Source of the DNA: Adiantum capillus-veneris
Taxonomy: Eukaryota > Streptophyta > Polypodiopsida > Polypodiales > Pteridaceae
NCBI GenBank assembly: GCA_014529385.2
Contig: CM043944.1
Span: 62,212,248-62,276,247 of the forward strand
Length of the DNA: 64,000 bases
Reading direction: 5' to 3'
Below are positions 22,469-33,005 of the stretch, one piece after another. The position numbers and the translations under genes are program-made. Below the pieces are notes generated by a model. The model had not been told where the DNA came from. It saw only the letters and a program-made list of their open reading frames with translations, and searched no databases. Within the stretch, counting starts at the first letter, position 1, and every line of letters begins with the position of its first letter.

Positions 22469-23560
22469 ATGGATTTGGATATCAATATGACATTCAATTT
22501 TGAGCAAAGTACTCCCGTTCCTACCAATGATGGCCCACGGCCGGATCCTCTCAAGGAGAGTACCCGCGGCGCTATGGCAGGAGAAGACACTTATGAGTTG
22601 CTCGATATTCAAGAATTTCGTGCACTTCAGACACACATGACAGTCATGGATGAAAATTTTAAAGCTTTAAATGAAAATGTTACTAAACTCTCCACATTAG
22701 TAATTCAATTAATGCATCAACAGTCTAAGAGTCCTGCTGACACCCACATGCATGAGCACGTTGGCACACAAGGGCAAGGCCCAACTAATGATACGTTGCA
22801 TACTCTCACTGCCAAAGAGGTGGATGACTTTTTAAAGAATTTTAAACCACCAGTCTTTAAGGGCGAAGATCGAGACCGCAATAAGGATGCAATGAACATC
22901 TTTCTCAGCAAATGGGATGGAATTCACGCCTTACGGCATACTCCGGATGCAGTCAGAGCTCTGCAGACGAGCTTAAATCTGGAAGGCAAGGCCTACAAAT
23001 GGTGGATGTCTCTCAAGGAGAATAACATCATACCACAGAGTTGGGCAGCCTTTGAAGCAGGAATTTTTGCCTACAAACGAGGTCGATCAAAATTGGACAG
23101 CTTGGGACACATGTTCCATGCGCCAATACCCATCACTCCTTGAATATATCTCTCACTATCGGGACATTATCCTCAAGTTGAAGGTTTGGATACCTTTCAA
23201 CAAGTATGAGGGTTCATACGAGGTCTGACACATGAGCTTAAGAAGTATGTCAAGACCCAAGACCCTAAAACACTTGAGGAAGCCATAGTGAAAGCACATA
23301 TTCATGATGACCCTGATGAGAAGAAAACACATAATAGTAATGTGCCTGCTAGTATACATGGTAATAAACGCACTCAGTATGGGCACAGTAAAAGAAAATT
23401 TCTAGTTGCTAATTCAGATGCATCTTAAAAACCCAAGGGGTCCAAGGGTCCTCTCTATTCTGAGGATTTTGATAAAGCCAAGAAAGAGAAGTTATGTTTT
23501 CAATGTTAGGAAGAGGTCATGGCAAAAAGGATTGTCCCAAGGGGAAATCTACTGCTTAGG
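22469..23560 (+). pseudogene. gag of element C
   Basis: The frame from the ATG at 22469 (MDLDINMTFNFEQSTPVPTN) covers a coiled-coil-like stretch (MDENFKALNENVTKLSTLVI) and the capsid core (VDDFLKNFKPPVFKGEDRDR, LEGKAYKWWMSLKE) to a stop at 23143. It continues in other frames (LTHELKKYVKTQDPKTLEEA) to a CCHC knuckle near 23490-23560, split by a stop and a frameshift (CFQC, then GHGKKDCPKGK). An in-frame ATG at 22454 is also possible. Gag would assemble the particle. Confidence 0.82.
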
Positions 23561-23574
23561 GGAAGGAGAAAGCA

Positions 23575-24340
23575 GTGCACACGGTGCACCTACTGCCTCT
23601 TGAGTCTTTCTCAAAATTCTCCACAGTGGAAGTAACAAACACTGAGGTGGTGCATGAATACTGTCTCACAGCTTCCATGTGGCAACAAACCTTTGGACCA
23701 CATGAGTTCGTATGTATGCACGGATATCTGCAAGGGCACAAGGTGCACATCTTGGTAGATGATGGTGCGACTCACAATTTTATCAATTATGGATTGGTGA
23801 AAAAGCTCAAACTGCCTCAAACTCCGAGTACCCACCGCTACAAGGTAGCAATGATGAATGGACATGATACTGAAATATGGGATACTCAATGCCGAGCTGT
23901 TCCATTGGAAGTACAAATGTACTCTACTTGTTTGGATTTTTAGGTTATGAACATGGAAAGGGCTGATGTGGTTCTTGGTAGGGAGTGGTTGCATAGCCTA
24001 GGACCATCACTGAAGCGTAGCTATGAGCACAACAGCTTGATGTTTGAATCCCATGGTGCACATGTGTTGTTGTTAGGAGAAAAGATATACCTTCATCACC
24101 ATTGATTTGTACCGCTGAGCTTATACAACTCGTTTCTGATAATGAAATAGATCAGGTTTTCTTGTGTTACTCACTGTCTCATTTTCTTTCTAACAATGAG
24201 TCTGTTGAACATTCCTCAACGCCGCATGCTTCTCTCTCCTCTATTCCACCAATTGCTAATTCTAAACAAGCAAACGTTGCTAGTCAATTACAAAAATTAT
24301 TAAAGGAATTTCAAAATGTATTTCCTAATGATTTGCCATA
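23575..24340 (+). pseudogene. aspartic protease of element C
   Basis: LVDDGATHNFINYGLVKKLK is the active-site region, with DDGA in place of DSGA. After a TAG at 23941-23943, where a Gln is expected, the frame continues VMNMERADVVLGREWLHSLG, the protease C-terminus. A linker to RT follows with further stops near 24100 and 24339. Confidence 0.82.
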
Positions 24341-25660
24341 AGGATTACTGGCGACACGATCAGTACAACATAGCATTGACGTGGCTACAGGCTATAAAAT
24401 TTTTAGTAAACCACCTTACCGTATGGGTTACTCAGAGGCTGCTGAGGTGGAAAGTCAGTTTACTGACTACCTTAGCAGAGGGTTTATACAACCCAGTTCT
24501 TCACCATGGGCTTCGACTATCCTTTTAGTGAAGAAAAAGGAATGCAGTATGTGCATGTGCGTAGACTACCGGGGCTTAAATGCGGTTACAATTAAGAACA
24601 AATACCCATTTCCAAGAGTAGATGAGTTATTTGATAAGCTAACTCATGCTCGCATTTTTACGAAAATCGACTTGCGGTTAGGATATCACCAAGTCCGTAT
24701 TCGGCTTGCTGATATACCTAACACTACATTCCGAACGTGGTTTGGACAATACGAGTTTTTGGTGATGTCCTTTGGGTTAACCAATGCGCCCGCAACATTC
24801 ATGCCACTTATGGATAGTGTCTTGAAGCCATATTTGGGCAAATTTGTCATTGTTTTCCTCGATGACATCCTAGTCTATAGTGCTTCTGAAGAAGAGCACT
24901 TACAACATCTCAGGCAGGTGTTTGAGTTGTTACGTACAAACAAGTTATATGCCAAGGAATCTAAATGTGATTTTCTAAAAGATGAAATTCATTATTTAGG
25001 GCATGTTATTTAAGCTCACGGCCTATACATGGATCAATCCAAAGTGGATACCATCAGAAAATGACCGCCTCCTAAAAACCTGGAAGAATTACAGATATTT
25101 TTAGGATTTGCAGGTTTTTACCGAAGGTTCGTTAAAAACTATGCTCAACTTCCTCTTCATATGACGGATCAACTTAAAGGCAAAGGAAAAGCTTTTCAGT
25201 GGGGATCCGCTCAACAGCACAGTTTCGATACGCTCAAGGATGCATTAGCTACATCTCCTATGCTGGCTATTGTAGATCCTTTGAAACCATTCATTTTGGA
25301 AACGGATGTGAGTGATCGTGCTATTGGAGCAGTCCTGTTACAAGACGAATGTCCGATTGCATTTGAAAGTAAGAAGCTTGATGCAGCTCAATAGAACTAT
25401 TCTGCTTATGAACGCGAACTCTATGCAATAGTGTCGGCCTTAAAAACATGGCGGCATTATCTATATGGTGCTCATTTCGAGATTGTGTTTGACCATGAAA
25501 GCATCAAATGGTTTACACAACAAACAGATTTAAAGGGTCGAAAAGCCAGGTGGGCCGAGATCCTTCAGGAATATGACGCCAAGCTAAGGTATCGCAAAGG
25601 CCGATACAATGTAGTGGCAGACGCACTAAGTAGAATGCCAGAGATCAATTCACTCTTATT
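24341..25660 (+). pseudogene. reverse transcriptase and RNase H of element C
   Basis: RT motifs are clear: [44 protein letters not shown] and the catalytic FLDDILVYS, which is intact. Stops at 25011-25013, near 25062, and at 25392-25394 break the frame. RNase H follows (FILETDVSDRAIGAVLLQDE; NYSAYERELYAIVSALKTWR; ADALSRMPE). The C-to-T type stops sit at positions such as Trp and Gln of the family. Confidence 0.9.
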
Positions 25661-25679
25661 CACGGAACTTCGTAGTGAA

Positions 25680-26891
25680 TTTTTAGATTCTCTCAAGGGC
25701 AAATATGAACATGATGAAGCATATTCCAAAGTGTGGAGCCATGTTCAAAAGAGGGATCCTTCTCACTCCAATGACGGTAGTGTACAGTTAACCTCCACAC
25801 CTAGTTCTCCTTTATCAAGTGATGAACTACAGCGATGGAAGCATTTTACCATCGACAATGGGTACCTACTCCACAAGGGGAGAGTTTGTGTACTGACGAA
25901 CACGGACATTTGGCGCCAAATTCTTTATGAATGTCATGATAGTCCAAGTGCAGGGCACACGGGGATTAGAAAAACTTATGCTCTCGTACGATGACAGTTT
26001 TACTGGCCAGGTATACATGGTTTTGTGTAAGCTTATGTCTTGCACTGCCAAAAATGTCAAGTTAACAAGGCAGAGCGCCTGAAAGCAAGAGGACTCTTAC
26101 ATCCTTTGGAGATTCCCAATGGAAAATGGGAAAGTATCTCTATGGATTTTATTGTAGGTTTACCAACCACTATACGAGGTCATGACTCAGTATGGGTGGT
26201 CGTAGATAGGTTAACTAAACTATGTAAATTTATTCCGACCAAATCAACGGTTAAGACACCAGAACTAGCCAAGTTATTTGTGGACAATCTATACAAATTG
26301 TATGGTTTGCCAAGTAACATTGTTAGTAACCGTAATCCCAAGTTTCACAGCCACTTTTGGAGAGTTGTATTTAAACGATTCGGTATACAACTAAACCTTA
26401 GTATAGATGATCATCCAAAAACGGATGGTCAAACGGAACGGGTTAACCAGGTGCTAGAGGATATGCTAATAGCATACGCCATCAAAAAACAGTCAGACTG
26501 GGAAGAATACTTACCTATTCTCGAGTTTGCCTACAAGAGTGCTAAGCATGTCACAACAGGTTTTAGTCCTTTCATGCTTATGTACAAGTTTCAACCTAGG
26601 TCACCAATTACGGTGGGGTTGGAGACCGAGAAACTCCAACAGGTTAAGGATTTTCTCCAAGACCACATGGATATGCTGAAACTTGCTCGTCAGAATGTCC
26701 TGCAAGCACAAGATCGGTATAAGAAATACGCTGATGAGAAACGTCGGCAAGTTACCTTTGAAGAAGGGGAGGAAGTATTTTTACGTGTGCCAGAACATTC
26801 AGAAAGTCTGAAAACTGGACTGACGCCTAAATTATCTCCCCAATATTGTGGGCCTCTCAAAATACTCAAGCGAGTAGGTGATCGTGCCTAG
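25680..26891 (+). pseudogene. integrase of element C
   Basis: The zinc finger (ILYECHDSPSAGHTGIRKTY; HCQKCQVNK) is split by TGA at 25992-25994 and TAA near 26029. The core follows: SMDFIVGLPTTIRGHDSVWV, then VSNRNPKFHSHFW, where the usual SDRDPKF has lost its catalytic Asp to Asn, and DGQTERVNQVLEDML with the Glu retained. This copy could not integrate DNA. Confidence 0.88.
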
Positions 26892-26927
26892 AAACTATTA
26901 CTACCTTCACATTCTCGCATTCATCCG

Positions 26928-27200
26928 GTGTTTCATTTAAGCCGTCTACGAAAGCGGTTACATGGGGACGACAATGTCATTGACCAACAGGTTTTGAGTG
27001 ATTACATTGAACCTCTTACCTTACCGCATGAACCTGAACGTGTTCTTGATTATCATGAGTTGCGTACACGTCATCACGTACGACAACAAGCCTTAATCAA
27101 GTGGAAAGACCGACCTGAAGAAGCTGCCACTTGGGAATACATTAGTGTTATTAAGAAGAAGTTTCCCACTTTTGTTTTCGAAGACGAAAACTCTTCTTAA
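26928..27200 (+). pseudogene. chromodomain-like pol C-terminus of element C
   Basis: After the typical FHLSRLRKRLHGDD linker the frame reads PERVLDYHELRTRHHVRQQA then LIKWKDRPEEAATWEYISVI, a chromodomain arrangement that marks chromoviruses and may guide insertion to marked chromatin. The frame reaches a normal stop at 27200, next to the purine tract. Confidence 0.8.
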
Positions 27201-27208
27201 GGGGGGAG
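27199..27208 (+). promoter_or_regulatory. polypurine tract of element C
   Basis: aaggggggag lies just before the 3' LTR and is the expected primer for plus-strand cDNA synthesis. Confidence 0.85.
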
Positions 27209-27211
27209 TAA

Positions 27212-27357
27212 TGTCAGGACACCGGCCGGACTAGATAAGGCAAGGCCGAGCTAGGCGGTGTGGAGGGAAAAGGGCCAGGGGCATAGGGCCAGGGGCATGC
27301 CTATATAAAGGGTGGTTGGGTGGTGGACTCTCAGGATCTAGTCACCCCTGTCTTACA
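27212..27357 (+). repeat. 3' LTR of element C
   Basis: The 146-bp copy shares the 5' LTR's ends, TGTCAGGACACCGG and CCCCTGTCTTACA. It lacks a short segment near the start and duplicates a gggccaggggcat unit in the middle. It is followed by the target copy ttaca at 27358-27362. Confidence 0.93.
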
Positions 27358-27418
27358 TTACAAGACTTAATACTTTATTAAGAGAGCTAGATATAAGACT
27401 CTTTTGCATGGACTTGAG

Positions 27419-28153
27419 TTACTTATGGACCTTTGTTGTTATTGTTGTTGAATCTTTTTGTCGTTGGTGAAAGAAGATGTTCATCCATCTTTTGGTCATG
27501 ACCAGAATCTCTTTGATGTTTTGAAAGTTGATTATGTAGAAAGTGCCTTTGAACTCCCCTATGCTCAACTTCAATGTGGCTTCTACCACTCCAAAGCTTA
27601 GAATTGCCGTTTTAGAACTTGTGTAAACTATCTCCTTGGTGGCTTTCCCATCATTATCCACATTGCATAAGGCATTATATTCTTTGTCCCATAATCACAA
27701 TTGAACATGTGATTTTAGGTCCACTTTCTCCGCATATGCTAAATTTGATCACTACTAGAGACAAACGATCTTTTGTCTTCTCCATGTTCTTCTCTTGATC
27801 CTGAGTTTGTTAGCATCTAATGTGGAACCTGAAAACTTTTCTCATTCATCTGCTTTCAGTTGTGCATATTTTGGAGTCGGATTCTTTGAAACAACTTTTG
27901 TTGATTCTTCAGGTATGTCAATGATGACAAATTCTAGTGGTTTCTCTTCTTCCTTCATTTGCGCTTTTGCATCACGGTTCTTGGCAAAGTTGTTTGTTGC
28001 ACCTATTCTACTTTCATTCTCAGAAGTTTCATTAGCTTCCTTCAATATTTTTATTATAAAGCAGAGAGTTATATCATAGCCATCTTTATCGCAAAATGTT
28101 GTGGGGGTTATCTCATTCACACAAATATCTAAAGTCGTCAATATCTCTCCCAT
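27419..28153 (-). pseudogene. D1 coding remnant downstream of protease, unrecognised
   Basis: Two minus-strand frames (28153-27842, starting MGEILTTLDICVNEITPTTF, and 27661-27419) continue the D1 reading after the protease. They contain charged and beta-rich segments but no motif I can assign with confidence. A degenerate extension of the polyprotein before RT is possible. Confidence 0.4.
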
Positions 28154-28215
28154 CCAAAGGGTCCAAATAACTCCTTTGGAAATAGCTCTCGTATGTAGTG
28201 TTTAGCCTCTATCTA

Positions 28216-28967
28216 TTACTCTAGTATACAATCTTCCATTTGCAAGCTATCACATTGAGATGCTTTGCACATCCCAATATGCACTTCATCATGCAACCGT
28301 GTAGCTATGTCGTTTTCATGGATTGTAGTTGAGTCAAAGTCTTCCACAGGCTCGCTTACATCTCTATAACTATGATCCTTGATGATGATCCTCGTAGTAG
28401 TAACACCCTCATTCCACAAGTAGAGGTGGTTATAGTCCCAATTTTGCACCATTTTGAGTTGATGGATGAATGGTCACCCCAAGATATTATCAAAGTTGTT
28501 GCTCTTTCCAAAATCCACTACTGCAAAGGTATGCTCATACTCGATTCCACATGAGGATACTATGATATATTCTAGCGTACCCAAAGGTCTCTCTATAATC
28601 CATCTGCAAGTTGCAATTTTATTTCTGTTTTTCGAAGAGCTGGACTACTCCGTTTTTTCCAAATTCCTTTTGTAGCAATGGCCACACTATCAAGTTTAAC
28701 AAGCGTTTTCACTCCTTTGCATTCTAACGGCACGGTGGTGTTCCCTTCTTCTCCTTCACAATAATCTCCAGCCTTGTTTATGGGTATTAGTTTCACTTTT
28801 GGTTTCTCTGGTGGAGTTTTACCCATGTTTTCATCTATAGGAATATCTTGAAGAGGAATTTTCAATCCCCTCTGCTCTTTGTATTTGCTCGCTTCTCCCC
28901 ATAGATATGGTCTAATTTTCAGCAAGCCTGAGAGAGAAAGTGTGCATTGTATAGGAGAAGAAATCAA
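28216..28967 (-). pseudogene. D1 aspartic-protease-like domain
   Basis: The frame 28967-28593 ends with LVKLDSVAIATKGIWKKRSS and KTEIKLQLADGL. It then continues through stops into GTLEYIIVSS, FIHQLKMVQNWDYNHLYLWN and GVTTTRIIIKDHSYRDVSEP. This is the retropepsin layout of Ty3 elements in which the end of protease reads 'GRPFxxQLxMxQDWGYNxLYL'. The expected catalytic D-T/S-G is not preserved (LDSV), so the domain is dead. Confidence 0.6.
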
Positions 28968-29332
28968 TTAGTGCAAGCTTTTGGTATCCATCATCTTTGG
29001 TGTGCCTTTCCACTCAGTGGGTAACCTTAGATTTTGTTTCATGCTCTCATATGAAAGATGGCAAAGTTCTCAACGATTAAGGTTTACTCTCCATGTATAT
29101 TGTTGTTCCTCCATCACCGTACAAAGATTGTATATCTCCAAGGTAGAACTCGTGATCCATGTTGATCTCAATGATAGGTGCTGACTACAAAGTAGCATTA
29201 CTATCTTTGCAATTTTTTATTGTTTTCCATAAGGATTGTAGCCATGGCTCCTTTACCTCTAGGATAGGTATCATCCCTTGTGACTTGGCATCATCTGTGG
29301 TGTTGGCCACTACTCTTGTATCCAATGGTTTC

Positions 29333-30676
29333 TCATTCCCAATTCGATTGGTTCACGGTTTTGTTTTCTTTTAATGTGCTTGCATCTTCCTTTTTGGGCA
29401 CATGCACTACTTGCTCAGGGAGTTTAAATACTTTTGGCTGCAGTAGAGCTTGAGTTGTTTCCATGAGCCTTCTGCACATTTCCATTTGTTTTGTTTCAAC
29501 TTTTGGATGCGGATATGTCAACAATATTTGTTCTAGTGTTTGATTTCTTTTCAATCTAGCCTCGTAAGCTTGCAAAAGAGCATCCAAATGCTCATTTACT
29601 TTTTCTACTAAAACTGAACCTTACAATGATATTTTGGATGATTCTTCTTTCTTCGTCGTTCCCTATTTCCCTTTTCTTATTTTAGTTGCTCTTTGGTTTC
29701 TTGCAGCTCGATTTCTAGGGTGATTCTCTCTTTCACCCTTTTTGCTTTTATTTTATCTCTTTTAGCCTTCCACGACTTTATTTTAGTCCTCACTGATATG
29801 TTCTTGATTTTTTTTGAATAGGCAATATGGGTTCCTCAATAGGTGCATTTTTGGTAGCTTCTTGAGGTTGAGCTTGAGTCATCACATTTATCGGAACCGT
29901 GGATTCTACCTCAGATCCACTTAAAGAAGGTATCACTTTGACAACATTCATTGATGGTTTTCCCTTTTTTTTCGGGTGTTTTGGACAATTAGGAATGAGG
30001 TGTGTAACCTCACATTCTAAACAATATCCAAATATCTCTACGTCCTTTTCTCGATGAGGACAATTTCTTGGCCAGTGGTTGTCTCCACACTCATAGCATG
30101 GCCTACTTGTTGAGTAGCTGGTGGTGTAGCTAATGGTTGTTCTTGCCTAGTAAGAATGGTCTTTGAGCCATACTCTTGATTGGCCATGAACATCACTTGG
30201 TGTTCTCATCCATAAATTAACGATTCTTCATGTGTTGTGGCACATATGATGTCGATTAAGTGTAGATGGCTACCACTCTATCATCGTTCAGAAGAGGTGG
30301 TTGCTACCCTAGCATACGTTGCAGTCTCCATAGAGTGTTAACAATAGGGTTTGGGTGGGATAATCCCCTCCACAAGTATCACACTTCCTCATGGGTTGTT
30401 GTCGTTCAGGTTCTGTTTGTAGACTTGGTTTATTCTTCTCATCGCTTCTTTGACTGCTAGATCAATGCTCGGAACCGTAGGAGTTTGAACATATTTGAAC
30501 ATCTTGCTTTGTTGTGGATTTGCTTGTCATTGGAGAGGCACTACTAGTCACATTTTTTGCATCATCCGTTACCTCTCTGTAGGCCTTACAATTGTCAACT
30601 AAATATAGAGCTTCTCTAGTGACTTACTCCAAGGATGTGCATGCTTTCAAATGCAAGTCCTTTTTTAGAGTCTCGT
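29333..30676 (-). pseudogene. D1 gag central part with two zinc knuckles
   Basis: Near 30060-30105 the minus strand encodes two knuckles in tandem, CYECGDNHWPRNC and CLECEVTHLIPNC (C-x2-C-x3-H-x4-C each), then a Lys-rich tail. Downstream, 29587-29333 encodes MDALLQAYEARLKRNQTLEQ and LPEQVVHVPKKEDASTLKEN. D2 repeats the last part closely. The reading upstream is interrupted at 30676 by element E and resumes at 35333. Confidence 0.7.
30672..30676. repeat. target-site duplication of element E (left copy)
   Basis: ctcgt at 30672-30676 precedes the left LTR, and ctcgt at 35328-35332 follows the right LTR. The flanks join into the D1 gag frame. Confidence 0.92.
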
Positions 30677-30903
30677 TGTTACCATATACATGTGGTAGTG
30701 ATGTGTGTGAACACACTAGGACCGTCGGGGCATTTTTTCCCTCTTTAAGAGGTTTTCCCCCCTGTGCATTGTATATACGCCCATCACTCGAGGGCTATCC
30801 ATCTTTTCATTGCACACTAAGTAATACACTCTCTGTTGTGTGCCTTGAGCTTCCTTCGTCTTCTCCAAGCTGTGTGTGTTTTCTTGCAACCCTGATTCCA
30901 ACA
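30677..30903 (+). repeat. 5' LTR of element E
   Basis: It begins TGTTACCATATACATGTGG and ends GATTCCAACA. A short inverted stretch, tgtgtgaacaca, occurs near the start. It matches the E 3' LTR and, in reverse orientation, the LTRs of G and H. Confidence 0.93.
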
Positions 30904-30905
30904 AT

Positions 30906-30917
30906 TGGTATCAGAGC
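30906..30917 (+). promoter_or_regulatory. primer binding site of element E
   Basis: TGGTATCAGAGC begins two bases after the LTR end, complementary to plant initiator tRNA-Met. Confidence 0.92.
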
Positions 30918-31256
30918 AGGTTGCGTCCTCCCTGGCTTAGTCGCTAGCATCTCCAGCATACGCCTCCTCATTTTTGTGAGCTTTGGCGAGCGTTCGTAGG
31001 TCGACAAAAAATTTGAGACAGCTCGTAGAGACTAGTCAGCTCAGATTTCTGATTCAGGCTCATTTCAACCTTCGTTTCCACTATAGTCAGGTCTGCACAG
31101 GTACTTTCATCATTTTGTGCAAAAATTTTGTCAGCACCAATTACTGCATAACAGGTCCCATACAGTCTGTTGCGGGTTGTGCTATATAGCACGTGCTAGT
31201 CTCACTCAGTTTCTCCTCATTTCGGGTAGTTTTCACATCAGGTGCAGAAATTTTCC

Positions 31257-31860
31257 ATGGTTGACAACAACACAGATGTGCTCAAGGTGTTTGCTGAGGA
31301 CAAGTTGGATGGGGACAATTACCCTATGTGGGCTTACATGATGCAACATGTTCTTGTGTCAAAGGGCATCTCGAATATTGTGCAGGGCATTGATGTACGT
31401 CCTGGTCCTGAGGATGTAGGCGATGTTGAGGATGTTGCAGGTCTTGCTGCAAGGATTGCTGCTATTAGAGTTGTTTTGCCTACGGCAGAACAAGCTCGTT
31501 GGGATGTAAAGGATGTGCATGCTCATGCGTTGATTGTGTTGTCTATGAAGCGCAACATTACTCCTCACATTCGCTCAAGAGAATCTGCAAAACTGGCTTG
31601 GGATATTCTAGTAGGTCTTTATGCAAGCCGCAATGAGGCTATAATTGCTTTGCTATGTAAAGAGTTGTAATCAAAGATTATGCATGAGGAAGATGATATG
31701 GAAACTTTTCTTGCTGGTGTCAAGGATATCAATGAGCAACTTATTTCTGCAGGTGGTCATTTCAAACAGTTCCCTTGTGTAGATTTTTCTTGATGCCTTA
31801 CCAGATTCTTACCAGACTTTTGCTAGTACTTGGAGACTTATGACCCAAGGAACAGTGGTG
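31257..31860 (+). pseudogene. copia gag of element E, C-terminally deleted
   Basis: The ATG at 31257 (MVDNNTDVLKVFAEDKLDGD) starts a gag homologous to that of G (DNYPMWAYMMQHVLVSKGIS, SAKLAWDILVGLYASRNEA-like). A TAA at 31668-31670 and frame changes follow. At about 31855 the sequence jumps from the LMTQG segment of gag directly to the protease region (SGATKHITSHRELF), so the gag C-terminus and zinc region are absent. Confidence 0.85.
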
Positions 31861-33005
31861 CTACAAAGCACATTACCTCACATCGTGAATTGTTCACCTC
31901 TCTTGAGTCTGTCCGTCATGGGAATTCGGTCACTTGTGCCAACAATGCCTATTATCTTGTTCAGGGAGTTGGAAAGATTGTGCTTACTGGTGCAAATGGT
32001 AGTTCTTTCACACTTGTTGATGCACTTTATGTACATGGGATCAAGAAGAATCTTTTGTCTGTATATGCACTTACTAGACTTTGACTTGTAGTCAAATTTG
32101 TGGATGACAGATGTACAGTTCATGATCTCACTTTTGGTCTTGAAATTGTTGCATCTGGCCTTTTGTGCGGCATATAAGCTCACTTTGTATGACAAGTGTG
32201 GACAAAATTTTACAAATGCAGTTGCAGATTCAAGGGTTGTTTCAGATGCAAAACTGTGGCACGCACGTTTTGGGCATCTGAATTTTGCCAGTTTGCTGTG
32301 TTTGCAGAAATCTAACATGGTTGCTTCTTTGCCGCCTCTTGAAGCACCTGTCAAACATGTTTGTGAAGGCTGTATTTTGGGTAAGATGCAGCATTTGAAG
32401 TTTCCAAAGGATGGTTCAGTTAGGGGCACATGCAAGTTGCAGCTTGTGCATAGTGATGTTTGTGGGCCCATGCAAACTCCGTCCTTGGGCAATTACCTTT
32501 ATTTTGTGACTTTCATTGATGATTACTCCAAGCATGCATGGGTATTTCGGCTTAAAGCGAAGTCCGAATTTTTCATGTGCTTCAAACAATTTCTGGCTAT
32601 GGCTGAAAATGTATCGAAATGTACTATGGACACCCTCCGTTCCGATCGAGGGGGGGAGTATATGTCTCATGAATTTAATGCATTACTGGCTAGTCGTGGG
32701 ATAAAACACCAATGTACAGTGCCTTATACACCTCACCAAAATGGTGTTGCTGAGAGAAAAAACAGGTCACTTACGAAAATGGCACGATGTATGGTCAAAA
32801 GTCAAGCTTTGCCGCATTCTTTTTGGCTTGAGGCCATCATGTGCCACTTATGTGCTTAACAAGTGTCCTACGAAAGCTTTGCACTCTATTACTCCATACG
32901 AAGCATGGCATGATAGAAAGCCTTCTATTGAGCACATGCGTGTTTTTGGCTGTTTGGCATATGCTTTGGTGCCAGAAATCACATCACAAAAAATTCGATG
33001 ATAAG
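31855..33005 (+). pseudogene. copia protease and integrase of element E
   Basis: The region reads SGATKHITSHRELFTSLESV (protease), WHARFGHLNFASLL and CEGCILGKM (zinc finger), VHSDVCGPM, FIDDYSKHAWVF, LRSDRGGEYMSHEFNALLAS and NGVAERKNRSLTK (DDE core). The catalytic residues are present. A 2-base loss near 32840 and a +1 shift near 32990 (ITSQK then KFDDKAVKC) break the frame. The second shift is also present in element G. Confidence 0.88.

Larger units (their letters stand above)
21518..27357 (+). mobile_element. Ty3/gypsy chromovirus C, complete but degenerate, 5.84 kb
   Basis: Short LTRs (21518-21670 and 27212-27357), an initiator-Met primer site, gag, protease, RT, RNase H, integrase, a chromodomain-like end, a purine tract at 27199-27208 and a perfect 5-bp target duplication (ttaca) define both ends. 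The coding region is split by many stops and several frameshifts, and integrase has lost catalytic residues. The LTRs differ by several substitutions and indels, so this is an old insertion. It lies at the 5' end of element B in opposite orientation. Confidence 0.95.
9150..27408 (-). mobile_element. decayed Ty3/gypsy element B, split by nested elements A and C
   Basis: Minus-strand pieces in collinear order belong to one Ty3/gypsy element: gag (21400-20465), protease and RT (19440-18150), RNase H N-terminus (18150-17941), then RNase H C-terminus (9545-9273). The Tat element A (9651-17940) separates the last two pieces, and the protein frame stops at 17941 in the middle of RNase H. The chromovirus C interrupts the 5' end between 21517 and 27358. 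Integrase and a 3' LTR are not recognisable left of 9273. The RT catalytic box reads YLVD instead of YLDD. The span includes nested foreign DNA. Confidence 0.75.
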
